Positions 31,690-40,157 of a stretch of DNA of 41,058 bases are shown here, piece by piece. The stretch's first letter is position 1. Every line of letters begins with the position of its first letter. Location of the stretch: assembly GCA_019155205.2 (NCBI GenBank), contig JAHNZQ020003148.1, forward strand, positions 576,098 through 617,155. The letters run 5' to 3'. Below the pieces are notes generated by a model that saw nothing but the letters and a program-made list of their open reading frames with translations, searched no databases and was not told where the DNA came from. The translations under genes and the position numbers were made by a program. This DNA comes from Gracilaria vermiculophylla (Eukaryota; Rhodophyta; Florideophyceae; Gracilariales; Gracilariaceae).

Positions 31690-32790
31690 ATGCCGTTTGC
31701 GCGCGCCGCGTTCCTGGCGCCGCCGCCCGCGCTGAGCGGCCGCCGCAGCGCGCGCGGCGGCCGCGCGCGCTGCGCGCGGCGGCCGCGCCGCGCCGCCGTG
31801 GCGGCCAGCGCCGACCCGTACGACGTGCTCGGCGTGGCGCGCGACGCCGACGCGTCCGCCATCAAGCGCGCGTACCGGCGCGCCGCGCTCAAGAACCACC
31901 CCGACGTGAGCAAGCAGCCCGACGCGCGCGACCGCTTCATGCGCATCCAGGAGGCGTACGCCGTGCTGTCCGACGCGTCCAAGCGCGCGGCGTACGACCG
32001 GCGGCGCGCCGCGCGCGCGTCGGGCGCCGCCGGCGGCTTTGGCGCCTTTGCCAGCGGGCTGGGCTTCGACTGGGACGCGGCGCAGTACGCGCGGCGCTGG
32101 CGCGACGCCAACCCCATGCCGGCCGACCTCAACGACAGCCTGGGCGCCATCTTCTCCGACCTGTTCTCCGGCGTGGCCGGCGCCGTGGGCCCCAACGGCG
32201 TCGTGGAGGACTTTGTGGAGTTTCTGGAGCGGCGCGTGGGCGGCTTCGGCACGGGCGGCGACGACGGGCTGCGCGACGTGCTGCGCAGCGACGACCAGCA
32301 CGTGCTGGAGGCCGAGGTGGAGGACGCGCGCTTCGTGCTGCGCCAGATCCGCGCGCGGCGCGCGCGCGTGCACGACGAGCAGCGCGCGCTGCGCCGCCGC
32401 GCCGAGGACTGGGCGGCGCGCGCCGAGCGCGCCGACGCGCTGCGCCAGTACGACGTGCGCGACGCGGCGCGCGAGCGCCAGCGCCAGCTGCTGGCCGACG
32501 CCGAGCGCTTTGGCAAGCGCGCCGCCAAGGCGGACGCGCTGGCGCGCGACCAGGAGCAGCGCCTGCGCAGCATCGAGGAGCGCCTCGCCACCGTGCGCTC
32601 GCAGCGCCAGCAGCCGCCGCAGCACGGCGGCGCCAGCAGCGGCGGCGGCGACGTCAGCGGCGGCGGCGACGTCAGCGGCGGCGGCGGCGGCGACGTGGCG
32701 CGCGCGCCGGCGGCGGACGCGCGGCGCGAGCGGCAGCAGGCGGCCATCGACGACGAGCTGCAGAAGATGAAGCGCGACCTCGGGCTGTAG
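31690..32790 (+). CDS. Plastid-type J-domain protein (DnaJ-like)
   Basis: The 366-residue product starts with a basic Ala/Arg-rich segment (1-40) resembling a plastid transit peptide. A J domain follows (about 43-105): [20 protein letters not shown], the Hsp70-activating HPD at 70-72, then [21 protein letters not shown]. No Gly/Phe or zinc-finger domain follows. Instead there is a region with [13 protein letters not shown] and [19 protein letters not shown], an Arg/Glu/Ala-rich coiled coil (about 215-310), and a Gly/Asp/Val/Ser repeat coded near 32637-32700. It is predicted to recruit an Hsp70, perhaps in the plastid; the client is unknown. GC3 is saturated. The final coding segment is duplicated downstream (see repeat at 32739-33015). 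Confidence 0.82.
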   Translation: MPFARAAFLAPPPALSGRRSARGGRARCARRPRRAAVAASADPYDVLGVARDADASAIKRAYRRAALKNHPDVSKQPDARDRFMRIQEAYAVLSDASKRAAYDRRRAARASGAAGGFGAFASGLGFDWDAAQYARRWRDANPMPADLNDSLGAIFSDLFSGVAGAVGPNGVVEDFVEFLERRVGGFGTGGDDGLRDVLRSDDQHVLEAEVEDARFVLRQIRARRARVHDEQRALRRRAEDWAARAERADALRQYDVRDAARERQRQLLADAERFGKRAAKADALARDQEQRLRSIEERLATVRSQRQQPPQHGGASSGGGDVSGGGDVSGGGGGDVARAPAADARRERQQAAIDDELQKMKRDLGL

Positions 32791-33014
32791 GCGCGCGCGA
32801 TGCACGCGCGGCGGCGCGTTGGCAACACACGTTTTTGGTCAGCGCGCTGCTTGCACTGACGGCGGCCATGGACGACGAGCTGCACGAGATGGCGCGCCAC
32901 GTCGGGCTGTGGGCGCGCGCGCGCGCGTTGCAAAACACATGTTGGTAAACGCGCTTGGTGCACGGGGGCGGCGGCGCGTTGCAAAGCACGCTTTGACAAA
33001 GGCGCTGGATGCAC

Positions 33015-33015
<1 letters not shown>
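32739..33015 (+). repeat. Tandem partial duplications of the J-protein gene 3' end
   Basis: The J-protein terminal coding segment plus 3' flank (about 32740-32860) is followed by a second copy starting at 32861. GGCGGCCATSGACGACGAGC begins both, and the segment ending CGGGCTGTAG in copy 1 ends CGGGCTGTGG in copy 2, so the stop codon is lost there. A third, shorter copy covers only the 3'-flank part (GCGCGTTGCAAAGCAC..., about 32968-33015). The copies are diverged, so this is not a simple assembly artefact. Confidence 0.75.
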
Positions 33016-33053
<38 letters not shown>

Positions 33054-33627
33054 GGGAGCGACAAGCGGCGCAAGGCGCGCGCGCGCGCGTGCGGGGCGGC
33101 GGCGGCGGAGGGGGCTGCGGTAAACGCGCGCGGTCTCGAGGCGTGCACGCGGCGGGGGGGCGGTCTCGAGGCGCGCGGCGGCGGCGGCGCGCAGACGCGC
33201 GCGTAGAGCGCGGCGGCGGCGGCGCGCGCGGCGGTATAAATAACGACGCGCGACAGCGTGGCCGGCGCGCGCGCGGTTAATGGACGTGGCGCGGCGCGCG
33301 AGCGCTCGCGAGACGCGGCGCGTTACAGCGGGAATCGGTGCGACGCGGCGGCGGCGGCGGCGGCGGCGGTGGTGGGCAGGCAGGGAGGCCGGCGGCGGCG
33401 GCGGCGGCGGCAGCGGCGGCAGCGGCGGCAGCGGCGGCGGCCGGGGGAGGGGGGGGAGGTGGAGGGGGAGGGGGAGGCGGCGCGGAGGACGCGCAGCGGC
33501 GTGGGCGAGCGCGCGGCGCGGACGACGCGCGGCGGCGAATTGGCACGGCGTGTAATTGGGCGGCGCGCGCGTGGGACAGGCGCACGACTGGGTGGTTTAC
33601 AGCGGCGCGGCGTCGAGCCGGGCGCGC
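32791..33627. other. Low-complexity intergenic region, with TATAAATA near 33234
   Basis: Apart from the duplicated J-gene ends, this region consists of GGC/GCG microsatellites. TATAAATA at about 33234-33241 (plus) is followed by an ATG at 33280, but the frame there is only Arg/Gly/Ala low complexity, so I do not call a gene. Confidence 0.45.
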
Positions 33628-34230
33628 TCACGCGCGCGGCGGCGGCGGCGGCGGCGGCACGAAGGCGGCCGCCGACGCGGCGAACGACGCGGAGCGGCGC
33701 AGGCGGTCGGCGGCGGCGACGGCGGCGACGGCGGCGGCGGTCGGGCGGCACGGCTGCAGCGCCTTGAGCGGCGGCGGCGGCGGCTGCGGCGGCGGCGGCG
33801 GCGGCCACGCCACGCGGCGGCACGCGGGGCAGCGCCGGCGGCGGCGCAGCCACGCCGCCACGCACGGCGTGTGGAAGACGCGCCCGCAGCACGCCGTGGC
33901 GCTGGCGCCGTGGCGCCGGCGCACGGCGTCCAGGCAGATGGCGCACACGCAGTGGCGCGGCGGCGCGCGGCGGCAGCGCGGCGCGGCGCGCGCCACGCGC
34001 TGGTCGCTGGGTGCGCGCGCCGCGGCGGCGGCGGCGCGGGGGGGCGCGCGCGGCGCCGCGCGGCGCCGCGGCGGCGCCGGCGCCGGCGCCGAGCGCAGCG
34101 GCGTCGGCACCGGCGGCGGCGCGTGCAGCCCGGCGGCCAGATGGCGGTAGATGGCGCGCGCGCTCAGCGCGAACAGCAGCGCGAACAGCGCGCCCCACAC
34201 GGCCATAAGCGCCACGCCCCACGCGGGCAT
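33628..34230 (-). CDS. Membrane-anchored RING-finger protein (ATL-like, putative E3 ligase)
   Basis: The 200-residue protein has a single N-terminal hydrophobic helix (MPAWGVALMAVWGALFALLF, residues 1-20). A Pro/Ala/Arg linker leads to a RING at about 89-135: CAICLDAV, then ACCGRVFHTPC, AWL and CPACR. The order and the W-L-x-CP-x-CR end resemble plant ATL-type RING-H2 ligases. The usual C-x-H ligand pair is written CCGR, so one zinc ligand may come from the adjacent Cys; the finger is slightly unorthodox. The C-terminus is Ala/Pro-rich and ends in a Pro run. Start 34230 is chosen because the membrane helix begins there; the frame upstream is low complexity. GC3 is near saturation. Confidence 0.68.
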   Translation of the reverse strand: MPAWGVALMAVWGALFALLFALSARAIYRHLAAGLHAPPPVPTPLRSAPAPAPPRRRAAPRAPPRAAAAAARAPSDQRVARAAPRCRRAPPRHCVCAICLDAVRRRHGASATACCGRVFHTPCVAAWLRRRRRCPACRRVAWPPPPPPQPPPPPLKALQPCRPTAAAVAAVAAADRLRRSASFAASAAAFVPPPPPPPRA

Positions 34231-34233
34231 GGC

Positions 34234-34275
<42 letters not shown>

Positions 34276-34743
34276 GGCGGTGCGGCGGCACGGCGATGGC
34301 GGCAGCGCGCGGCGTCGGCGGCGGCGGCGGCGGCGGCAGCAGCAACGCGGCGGCGGCGGCGTCGAGCGCGGCGGCGAGCGCGGCGGCGAGCGCGGCGGCG
34401 CCAGCGGGAGCACAGCGCCGCCGGCGCCAAGCGCGCGCAGCAACATGCGCCGCGCCGCTGCGCCGCTGCGTCGCTGCGTCGCTGCGCCGCTGCGCCGCTG
34501 CGCCGTTGCGCCGCTGCACCGCCGCTGCGCCGCGCCGCCGCGCCGCCGCGCCGCCGCGCCGCCACCCGCGAGAGCGGCGCGCGGCGGGAGCGCGCTCCGC
34601 CCTCGCCGCGCGCCAACGCGTGGCGCTGCGCGCGCCGCGCGCGTGCGCGCGCCGCTCTAACGCCCCCGCCCTCCGCGCGCTCACCGCCACCGCCGCCTGT
34701 TTTCCCCCGTTACAGTCGCCCCATGCGTGGACGCGTGTCACAG

Positions 34744-34783
34744 CACACTGCCCCACACTGCCCCACACTGCCCTGCACTGCCC
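34744..34783 (+). repeat. 10-bp tandem repeat CACACTGCCC, four copies
   Basis: Three identical units followed by one variant (TGCACTGCCC) lie immediately before the G-box cluster, in the promoter region of the C2-domain gene. Confidence 0.8.
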
Positions 34784-34796
34784 TGCGCCACCCGCA

Positions 34797-34896
34797 CACG
34801 TGGCCGCCCGCACACGTGGCCGCGCGTACACGCGTTGCAAAGCACACGTGGTCCCCCACACGTGGTCACGTGCACACGTGGTGCACATTACACGTG
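34797..34896. promoter_or_regulatory. Cluster of seven CACGTG G-boxes
   Basis: CACGTG occurs at 34797, 34813, 34845, 34859, 34867, 34875 and 34891, seven times in 100 bp. Most carry the flank CACACGTGG. Intervals are 16, 32, 14, 8, 8 and 16 bp, so all but one are multiples of 8. G-boxes bind bHLH and bZIP factors. The cluster is about 460 nt upstream of the C2-domain gene start and about 570 nt upstream of the RING gene on the other strand. Confidence 0.75.
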
Positions 34897-35357
34897 CGCG
34901 CGAGTGCACACGTTGCGGGGCGCTCATGAGCGGTCGACGAGCACGACGTTGGTTGCAGCGCCTGTTGCAGCGCAGCCGGCCGGGTGGCTTTGGCTTAGCA
35001 CGTGGCGTGGCGCTTTGCTTACAAAGCGGCGCGCGCCGAGACAAGTGGCGCGCCGCGCGCGCCGTTGCGTCCCGTCACGCTGACACCCAAAATATCGCCA
35101 ATCTGCGCCGCGCCCGCGCTTTCAGCGCACCGCCAGTGCCACGTGCTGCTCGCCGCTACTGTCGGTCGCCGTTCGCCCCCTCGCTGCCCGCCTCCTTGCC
35201 GCCGCCCCCCCCACCCCCTCATCAGTTTGCGCGCATTTAAGAGCGCCGCCTCCAGCACCGCGCCCGCTGCCGCCGCCGCCCGCCGCATCGCACGTCCCGT
35301 CCCATCGCACCCAGCCCCGCCCCGCCCCGCCCCGCCCGCCGCACCCAGCTCGCAAAC

Positions 35358-36177
35358 ATGGTTAACGTCGAGGGAAAGATCAGCGTTTGGATCAAGTCTG
35401 GCAGCTTCAGCCACGCCAGCGACCTCTACATCAAGGTGCTTATCGACGACAACGACGTACGTCACCGCCCCCGCCGCGCGCGCGCCGCTTCTTCCGCCAC
35501 GCCGCGCACACGCTGACTCTCCGCCGCGCGCCCGCGCGCCCGCCCACCTAGATCTGGAAAACCGAAGACAAGGACGGCTTTTCGCCCGACTGGGACTCCA
35601 CCGTCGTCAAGCACATCAAGGGCGACTACGAAAAGATCATCCTCAAGCTCATGGACGAGGACACATGTGAGTTGCCGCCGCCCGCCGCCCGCCGCCCGCC
35701 GCCCCAATCCCGCGCGCAGCACTTCTCTGACCGCGCGCCCGCCTACGCCCGCGCCTGCGCCCGCGCCTGCGCCCGCGCCCGCCGCCCGCCGCCCCCGATC
35801 CCGCAGTCTCGTAAGTACTTGTGTGCGCCCCGCGCCGCCACCGCGCGCGCCCCGCGCCCAACCGCCGAGCTAACCGCCCACGCGCGCGCGCGCGCCCCCC
35901 GACAGCCGCGACGACGTGATCGCCACGGCCGAGTTCTCCATCGCCGACCTGCTGGACGACGGCATCAACGACGACGCCGTGCCCATGCGCGACGCCGACG
36001 GCAACGACGTGGGCACCCTCGCCGTCAACATCAACTTTGAGGAAGGAGACGGTACGTTCGCCGCCGCCGCGCCGCGCCGCGTCCGCCGCCGCCGCGCGCT
36101 CACCGACGTCTCTTTTGTGCGCGCGCGCAGTCAATATGTTCGACCTTCTGGGCTCCATGCTGCACAAGGACGACTAG
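35358..36177 (+). CDS. Small C2-domain protein, five exons including a 4-nt microexon
   Basis: Exons 35358-35456, 35552-35666, 35807-35810, 35906-36051 and 36131-36177 total 411 nt, 136 residues. The product is essentially one C2 domain: GKISVWIKSGSFSHASDLYI, DNDIWKTEDKDGFSPDWDST, LKLMDEDTFSRDDVIATAEF and VPMRDADGNDVGTLAV. The Asp-rich loops suggest calcium-dependent phospholipid binding. Exon 3 is only TCTC, flanked by CCGCAG and GTAAGT; it is required to join ACA-T to CCGC in frame as Thr-Phe-Ser-Arg, which gives the expected DTFSRDD. Skipping it gives an early stop. All donors are GT and all acceptors AG. Introns (95-140 nt) are Cys-codon-free C-rich tracts. No signal peptide or membrane helix; probably cytosolic or membrane-recruited. 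Confidence 0.85.
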
Positions 36178-36444
36178 CCGCCACGCGCGGCCTGGCGGCG
36201 TGTAGCCGCCAGACGCGATTGTAAACGCATGTTGTGAGCGCGCACACGTGTGCGCGCACTTGTTGTGTTTTACGTACGTGCACCTGCAGTTGTTGACGTC
36301 ACATGCGTCATGCCTGCACGTGTGCTTCATGTATGCAATGCTTGTCTGCGAGCGAAACAGCGCAGCAGTGAGCAACCCACAGCCGTGAGCAACCCCTCAA
36401 CACACTAACAGCAACAAAGCAAGGCGCCGGCGCGGCGCGGCGCC
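36178..36444. other. Convergent intergenic region with palindromic G-box and CRE words
   Basis: This 267-nt spacer lies between two stop codons facing each other. GCGCGCACACGTGTGCGCGC (36238-36257) is a perfect 20-bp palindrome with a CACGTG core. TGACGTCA, a CRE-type site, is at 36294-36301. A pair of GTGAGCAACCC repeats lies near 36369-36397. Confidence 0.5.
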
Positions 36445-37285
36445 TCACGCGCGCGACGGCAGCAGCGACGCGGCCTCGCTGGCGATCTGGTCCGACAGCT
36501 GGTGCGCCGCGTCGGAGAAGTGCTCAAACTCGTCCGGCGCCACGACGTAGTACACAAAGCTGCCGGCCAGCGCGCCGGCCATGTCGGCCAGCGTCACCCA
36601 CAGCATGTACGGCACCTTCCAAAAGTGCTTGACCAAGTTGAGCCCGAGCACCACGGCGGGGTTGAACGCGCCGCCGCTGATGGGGCCCACGGCGATGGCG
36701 CCCACCAGCACGACGAGCCCGATGGCCGCTACTCACGCGCGCGCGCACACAAAACAAACGAGCAAAACAAAGCGCACACACGACGCGGTCAGCGGCGGCG
36801 CTTGGCGGCGGCGGCACTTGGCGGCGGCACTTACCTCCGTAGTATTGGTTGTTCTCGACCTTGCTGCTGGTGGCGGTGGCCAGCACCACAAAGCACAGCA
36901 GCGCCGTGAAGGTGAACTCGGCCACAAACGCCTGCAGGAAGTGGAAGCCGTCGCCGATCTGCACGGCGGCCAGCGAGCCGGCGATGACGCCGCCCAGCAG
37001 CGCGCCCAGCGCGCCGCCGGCCACCTGGAACAGCCAATACAGCAGCATCTCGTCGAGCGAGATCTTGCCGCGCAGGAACACGGCGAACGACACGGCCGGG
37101 TTGACGTGCCCGCCCGAGATGGGCGCGGCGGCGTACACGAGCAGCACCAGCACGAGCCCGATGGCGAGCGGCGCCAGCAGCGGCGACACAGACACCGAGA
37201 TCTGGATGGTCATGACCAGCATGGCGGTGGCCACCAGCTCCATCATGACCTTTCCAAACTTGGTGCGAAAGTCCTCGAGCGCCAT
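36445..37285 (-). CDS. Aquaporin (major intrinsic protein) with an NPAV second motif
   Basis: Exons 36835-37285 and 36445-36728 (donor GTAAGT, acceptor TAG) give 244 residues with six hydrophobic helices. The two pore half-helices are GGHVNPAVSFA and GGAFNPAVVLG. Aquaporins conduct water and sometimes small neutral solutes. In most families the second NPA is followed by Arg, which forms the ar/R selectivity filter; here the residue is Val, so the filter is probably wider or less polar. The N-terminus is short, ending in a helix starting KVMMELVATAMLV. The C-terminus (about 215-244) is hydrophilic. The closest known group cannot be fixed by eye. Localisation (plasma membrane or vacuole) is unknown. 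Confidence 0.88.
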
Positions 37286-38272
37286 GTCGTGGGTGGGTGG
37301 GGGAGGGGCGGGCGGGCGGTCTCTGCGCGGGCGGCGGGCGGCGGGCGGAAGAGGCGATGGTAACGGCGGCGGAGGGGGGTAACGGCGGCGGAGGCGCGCC
37401 CGCAGCGAGCGCTCTTTAAGCGCCGCCAGCACGTTCCACCAGCCAGTCGCGAGGCGCGCGCGCACGCGCGCTGCGCGCCGGTGCGCTCGGTGGCAGCCAA
37501 AAGCGCCGTGAATCGGGGCGCGCAAGACGCGGTGCGCGCGCGCGCGGCGCGCGTGCTGCGGCGCTGCTTCCATGCAGCGCGCGTGTTGGAGCGCTGCTTC
37601 CAGGCAGCGCGCGCGCGCTGTGCGCGCTGTACACGACGGCGCGCTGTGCGCGCTGTACACTACACATCGCTGTGCCCGCTGTACACGACGGAGCGCTGTG
37701 CGCGCCGTACGACTCACCGTTGATTCAGCGCTTGCGCAGCCTGTGTGGTGGCCACGAAACGTGATCACACGAGCGTCACAGGTCTGTGAACTACCGATGG
37801 TGTGGCTCAGAACAACCGATGGTCTCACTCGAAATAAGCTCACCACTTTTGAGCTTGCGTCAGAGTCGCCGCTCATCGGTGTGTCGAATTCGCTCCTCAA
37901 GGCGCGCGCCGCACTCGCGCCTCAAGCTTGCAGAGGGGTCGAGAGCGTACGCAACGCTCGCGGCTACGATCGCGCCGTGCGTGCTGCGGGTCGGGCGCTG
38001 GGAAAGCTGTTCGCGCACGGTTTGCTCAGCGCAGTTTGGCTGCTGCCGCCTGCCGCCTGCCGCCTGCCGCCTGCCGCCGTAGGCGCATTCTTGAAGCTCA
38101 GCAGCTGCGCGACGGCCATGTGATCAAACGTGCGCCAGCATTTGCTTTAAACGCGCCACACGAGCGCAAAAGCAGCCACATCGCCCATCAGCATAGTCGT
38201 CTTGACCACAAGCTGTTTTGACGTCAAGTTGTGGCTCGCAAGAGGCCGATGCAGCCACGGTGTGAGGCGCAC
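37286..38272. other. Intergenic region upstream of the aquaporin gene, with minisatellites
   Basis: It should contain the aquaporin promoter and the 3' UTR of the methyltransferase gene. Two minisatellites occupy 37551-37712. ACCGATGGT occurs twice (near 37794 and 37817). No coding content recognised. Confidence 0.5.
37551..37712 (+). repeat. Two adjacent minisatellites (30 bp x2, 26 bp x4)
   Basis: A 30-bp unit containing GCGCTGCTTCCA is present twice (37551-37580, 37581-37610). It is followed by a 26-bp unit containing GCTGTACAC, whose copies are anchored at 37626, 37652, 37678 and, with changes, 37704. They lie 270-430 nt upstream of the aquaporin start codon. Confidence 0.75.
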
Positions 38273-39322
38273 TTAGCGCTTGACCAGTAGGTAGTGCGCG
38301 ACGTGCCACTGCTGGCCGCCGTCGTAGCCGAACAGCTCGGCGACGGCCATGTAGAAGGTGCGCCAGTACGCCTCCCAGCGCGTGGCGTGGCGGCCGTACG
38401 TGCGGCGCAGCAGCGGGCGGATGCGCGGCAGGTTGCGGTCAAAGTTCTGCAGCCAGTGCTCGGCGGTCTGCGCGTAGTGGCGCCCGTCGACGCGCCAGCG
38501 CTCCACCAGCGTGACGTGGCGCTGGAAGAAGTGCAGCGCGTCGTCGCTGGGCATGGTGCCGCCGCTGAAGAAGTGGCGCCCCATCCAGTTGGCCGCGCCC
38601 TCCGTCTCGAAGCCGTACATGTACTTGGCGTGGCAGAACACGTGCACGAACAGGCGGCTGTCGGCGTGCATCCAGCGCGCGATGCGCCGCAGCAGCGCCT
38701 CGTAGTTCTTCATGTGCTCGAACATCTCGATGGAGAAGATGACGTCGAACGTGCCGCAGCCGTCCAGCCGCTCGGTGGCGCTGATGTCGGCCGTCGTCAC
38801 GCTCACGTTGCCAAACGCGCGCTTGCGCGCCTCCTCCTCGATGAACTTGCGCTGCGTCCAGCTGTTGGACACGGCGCGCACGCGGCAGCGCGGGTAGTTC
38901 TCGGCAATGTACAGCGTGAGGCTGCCCCAGCCGCAGCCGAGGTCCAGCACGCTCATGCCGTCGCGCAGCGCCGCGCGCTGGCAGTACAGCCGCAGCATGC
39001 TGTCCTCGGCGTCGTTGAGGCTGCCGTCGGCCGACTCGTAGTAGCACGCCGAGTACTTGAGGCGCCGCCCGAGCGTGCACGCGAAGAACTCGGCAGGCAG
39101 CTCGTAGTGCTGCTCGTTGGCCTTCTCCTGCTGCACGGCGATGGGCTCGGCGCGCAGCGCCTGCACCATGTCCATCTTGCGCCGCATCTCCTCCTCGATG
39201 CCGGCGCTGCTCTGCTCGCGCAGCCGCTCGCCGAGCAGCCGCCGGATCCCGATGCGCGTCACCCAGTCGGGCGCCGCGTTGCGCTCCAGCAGCGCCTCTG
39301 CCACTCGCATCATCATCGCCAT
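38273..39322 (-). CDS. CFA-synthase/coclaurine N-methyltransferase-like SAM methyltransferase
   Basis: The 349-residue protein has the CFAS-family Rossmann core. NEQHYELPAEFF and LKYSACYYE come first, then the SAM-binding motif VLDLGCGWGSLTLYIAENYP, VRAVSNSWTQRKFIEEEA, the acidic motif FDVIFSIEMFEHMKNYEAL and FVHVFCHAKYMYGFE. The wording of the FVH-x-FCH segment resembles plant (S)-coclaurine N-methyltransferase-like proteins more than bacterial cyclopropane synthases. Such proteins in algae have unknown substrates, amines or lipids. It transfers methyl from S-adenosylmethionine. The start at 39322 precedes the conserved N-terminal helix; the frame upstream is low complexity. No targeting signal is obvious. 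The gene has no intron and saturated GC3. Confidence 0.85.
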   Translation of the reverse strand: MAMMMRVAEALLERNAAPDWVTRIGIRRLLGERLREQSSAGIEEEMRRKMDMVQALRAEPIAVQQEKANEQHYELPAEFFACTLGRRLKYSACYYESADGSLNDAEDSMLRLYCQRAALRDGMSVLDLGCGWGSLTLYIAENYPRCRVRAVSNSWTQRKFIEEEARKRAFGNVSVTTADISATERLDGCGTFDVIFSIEMFEHMKNYEALLRRIARWMHADSRLFVHVFCHAKYMYGFETEGAANWMGRHFFSGGTMPSDDALHFFQRHVTLVERWRVDGRHYAQTAEHWLQNFDRNLPRIRPLLRRTYGRHATRWEAYWRTFYMAVAELFGYDGGQQWHVAHYLLVKR

Positions 39323-39589
39323 GGCGCCGCCGTGTCGCAGCGCCGCGAGCTCGATCGCCGCGCCGCACCTCGCCGCACCGCGCCGCGTGCGCGCACCCGC
39401 ATCGGTGCGCGCGCCGCGCGCCGCGCGCCGCGCGCCGCTCCGCGCGCCGCCACGCCCCACACGTCGTGCGCGCTGTTCGGCGCGCGCGCCTCACGCCGCC
39501 GCCCGCTGTGCAAGGCGGCCGCCGCGCGCCACGCGCCGCGCGCCGCCGCGGTGCCGGCGCACACGCAGCGCGCGCCGCAACCGCCCGAG

Positions 39590-40157
39590 ATGGACGCGGC
39601 ACGCCGCGCGTTCGCCGCGCCGCCGTCAGCCGTGCGCGCGCGCGCGCGCGCGCCGCCGCCGCCGGCCGCGTGCGCGCGGCGCCGCGCACCGGGCGGCGAC
39701 GGCGGCCGGCCGGCGCGCAAGCCGCGCGCGCGCGCGCCGCCGCGCCCTCAGCGGCGCGCGCGCGCGCTGCGCGCCGTGTGGGCCGGCCGCGTGCTGGCCG
39801 AGTCCATCGACTACGAGGTACGGCGGCGCGTCCGGCGCGAGGCGCGCGCGCGCGGCCGCCGCCACTGACGCCGCGCAGTTCATGGACGGGCGCTTCTTCT
39901 TCCCGCCGCGCAGCGTGCGCTGGCACCTGCTCGAGCGCCGCGCGCGCACCAGGCACCACAACCCCGTCGGGCGCCTCGCCGTCCACGACGTCGTCGTCCG
40001 CCTCGCCCCTGGCCACGCCGTGCTCAGGAACCGCGCCGCCGTCTTGTCGTTCCACAACCTCAAGCGCCCGTTTGAGACACTTGAGGGGTATACCTGCTTT
40101 TGGAAGGGCGTTCACATTGTTGGCGTCGAAGACAGCACGGAGGGGCGCGCCGCCTAA
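39590..40157 (+). CDS. DUF427-domain protein, two exons
   Basis: Exons 39590-39817 and 39877-40157 join in phase 0 (GAG|GTACGG ... GCGCAG|TTC), giving about 168 residues. Residues 1-60 are basic and Ala/Arg-rich, perhaps a plastid or mitochondrial targeting segment. The DUF427 fold follows: AVWAGRVLAESIDYE, FFFPPRSVRWHLLE, and the C-terminal LEGYTCFWKGVHIVGVED, which matches the conserved GY-x-x-FWKG-V end. The usual central CPWKG motif appears to be replaced by HHNPVG, followed by LAVHDVVV. The family is widespread in cyanobacteria, fungi and algae with no settled function. The gene is divergent from the methyltransferase gene, with 267 nt between start codons. Confidence 0.68.

Larger units (their letters stand above)
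34231..35357. promoter_or_regulatory. Divergent promoter region of the RING and C2-domain genes
   Basis: The left part is CGG/CTG-type microsatellite. The right part is more complex and holds a 10-bp tandem repeat (34744-34783) and the G-box cluster (34797-34896). No recognised coding content. Confidence 0.5.

Noticed and set aside
33234..33767. Possible gene behind a good TATAAATA box
   Set aside because: The downstream frame is only Arg/Gly/Ala microsatellite translation and runs into the opposing RING gene.
38294..39868. 524-codon plus-strand frame opposite the methyltransferase
   Set aside because: Shadow frame for most of its length; only its final part coincides with the real exon 1 of the DUF427 gene.
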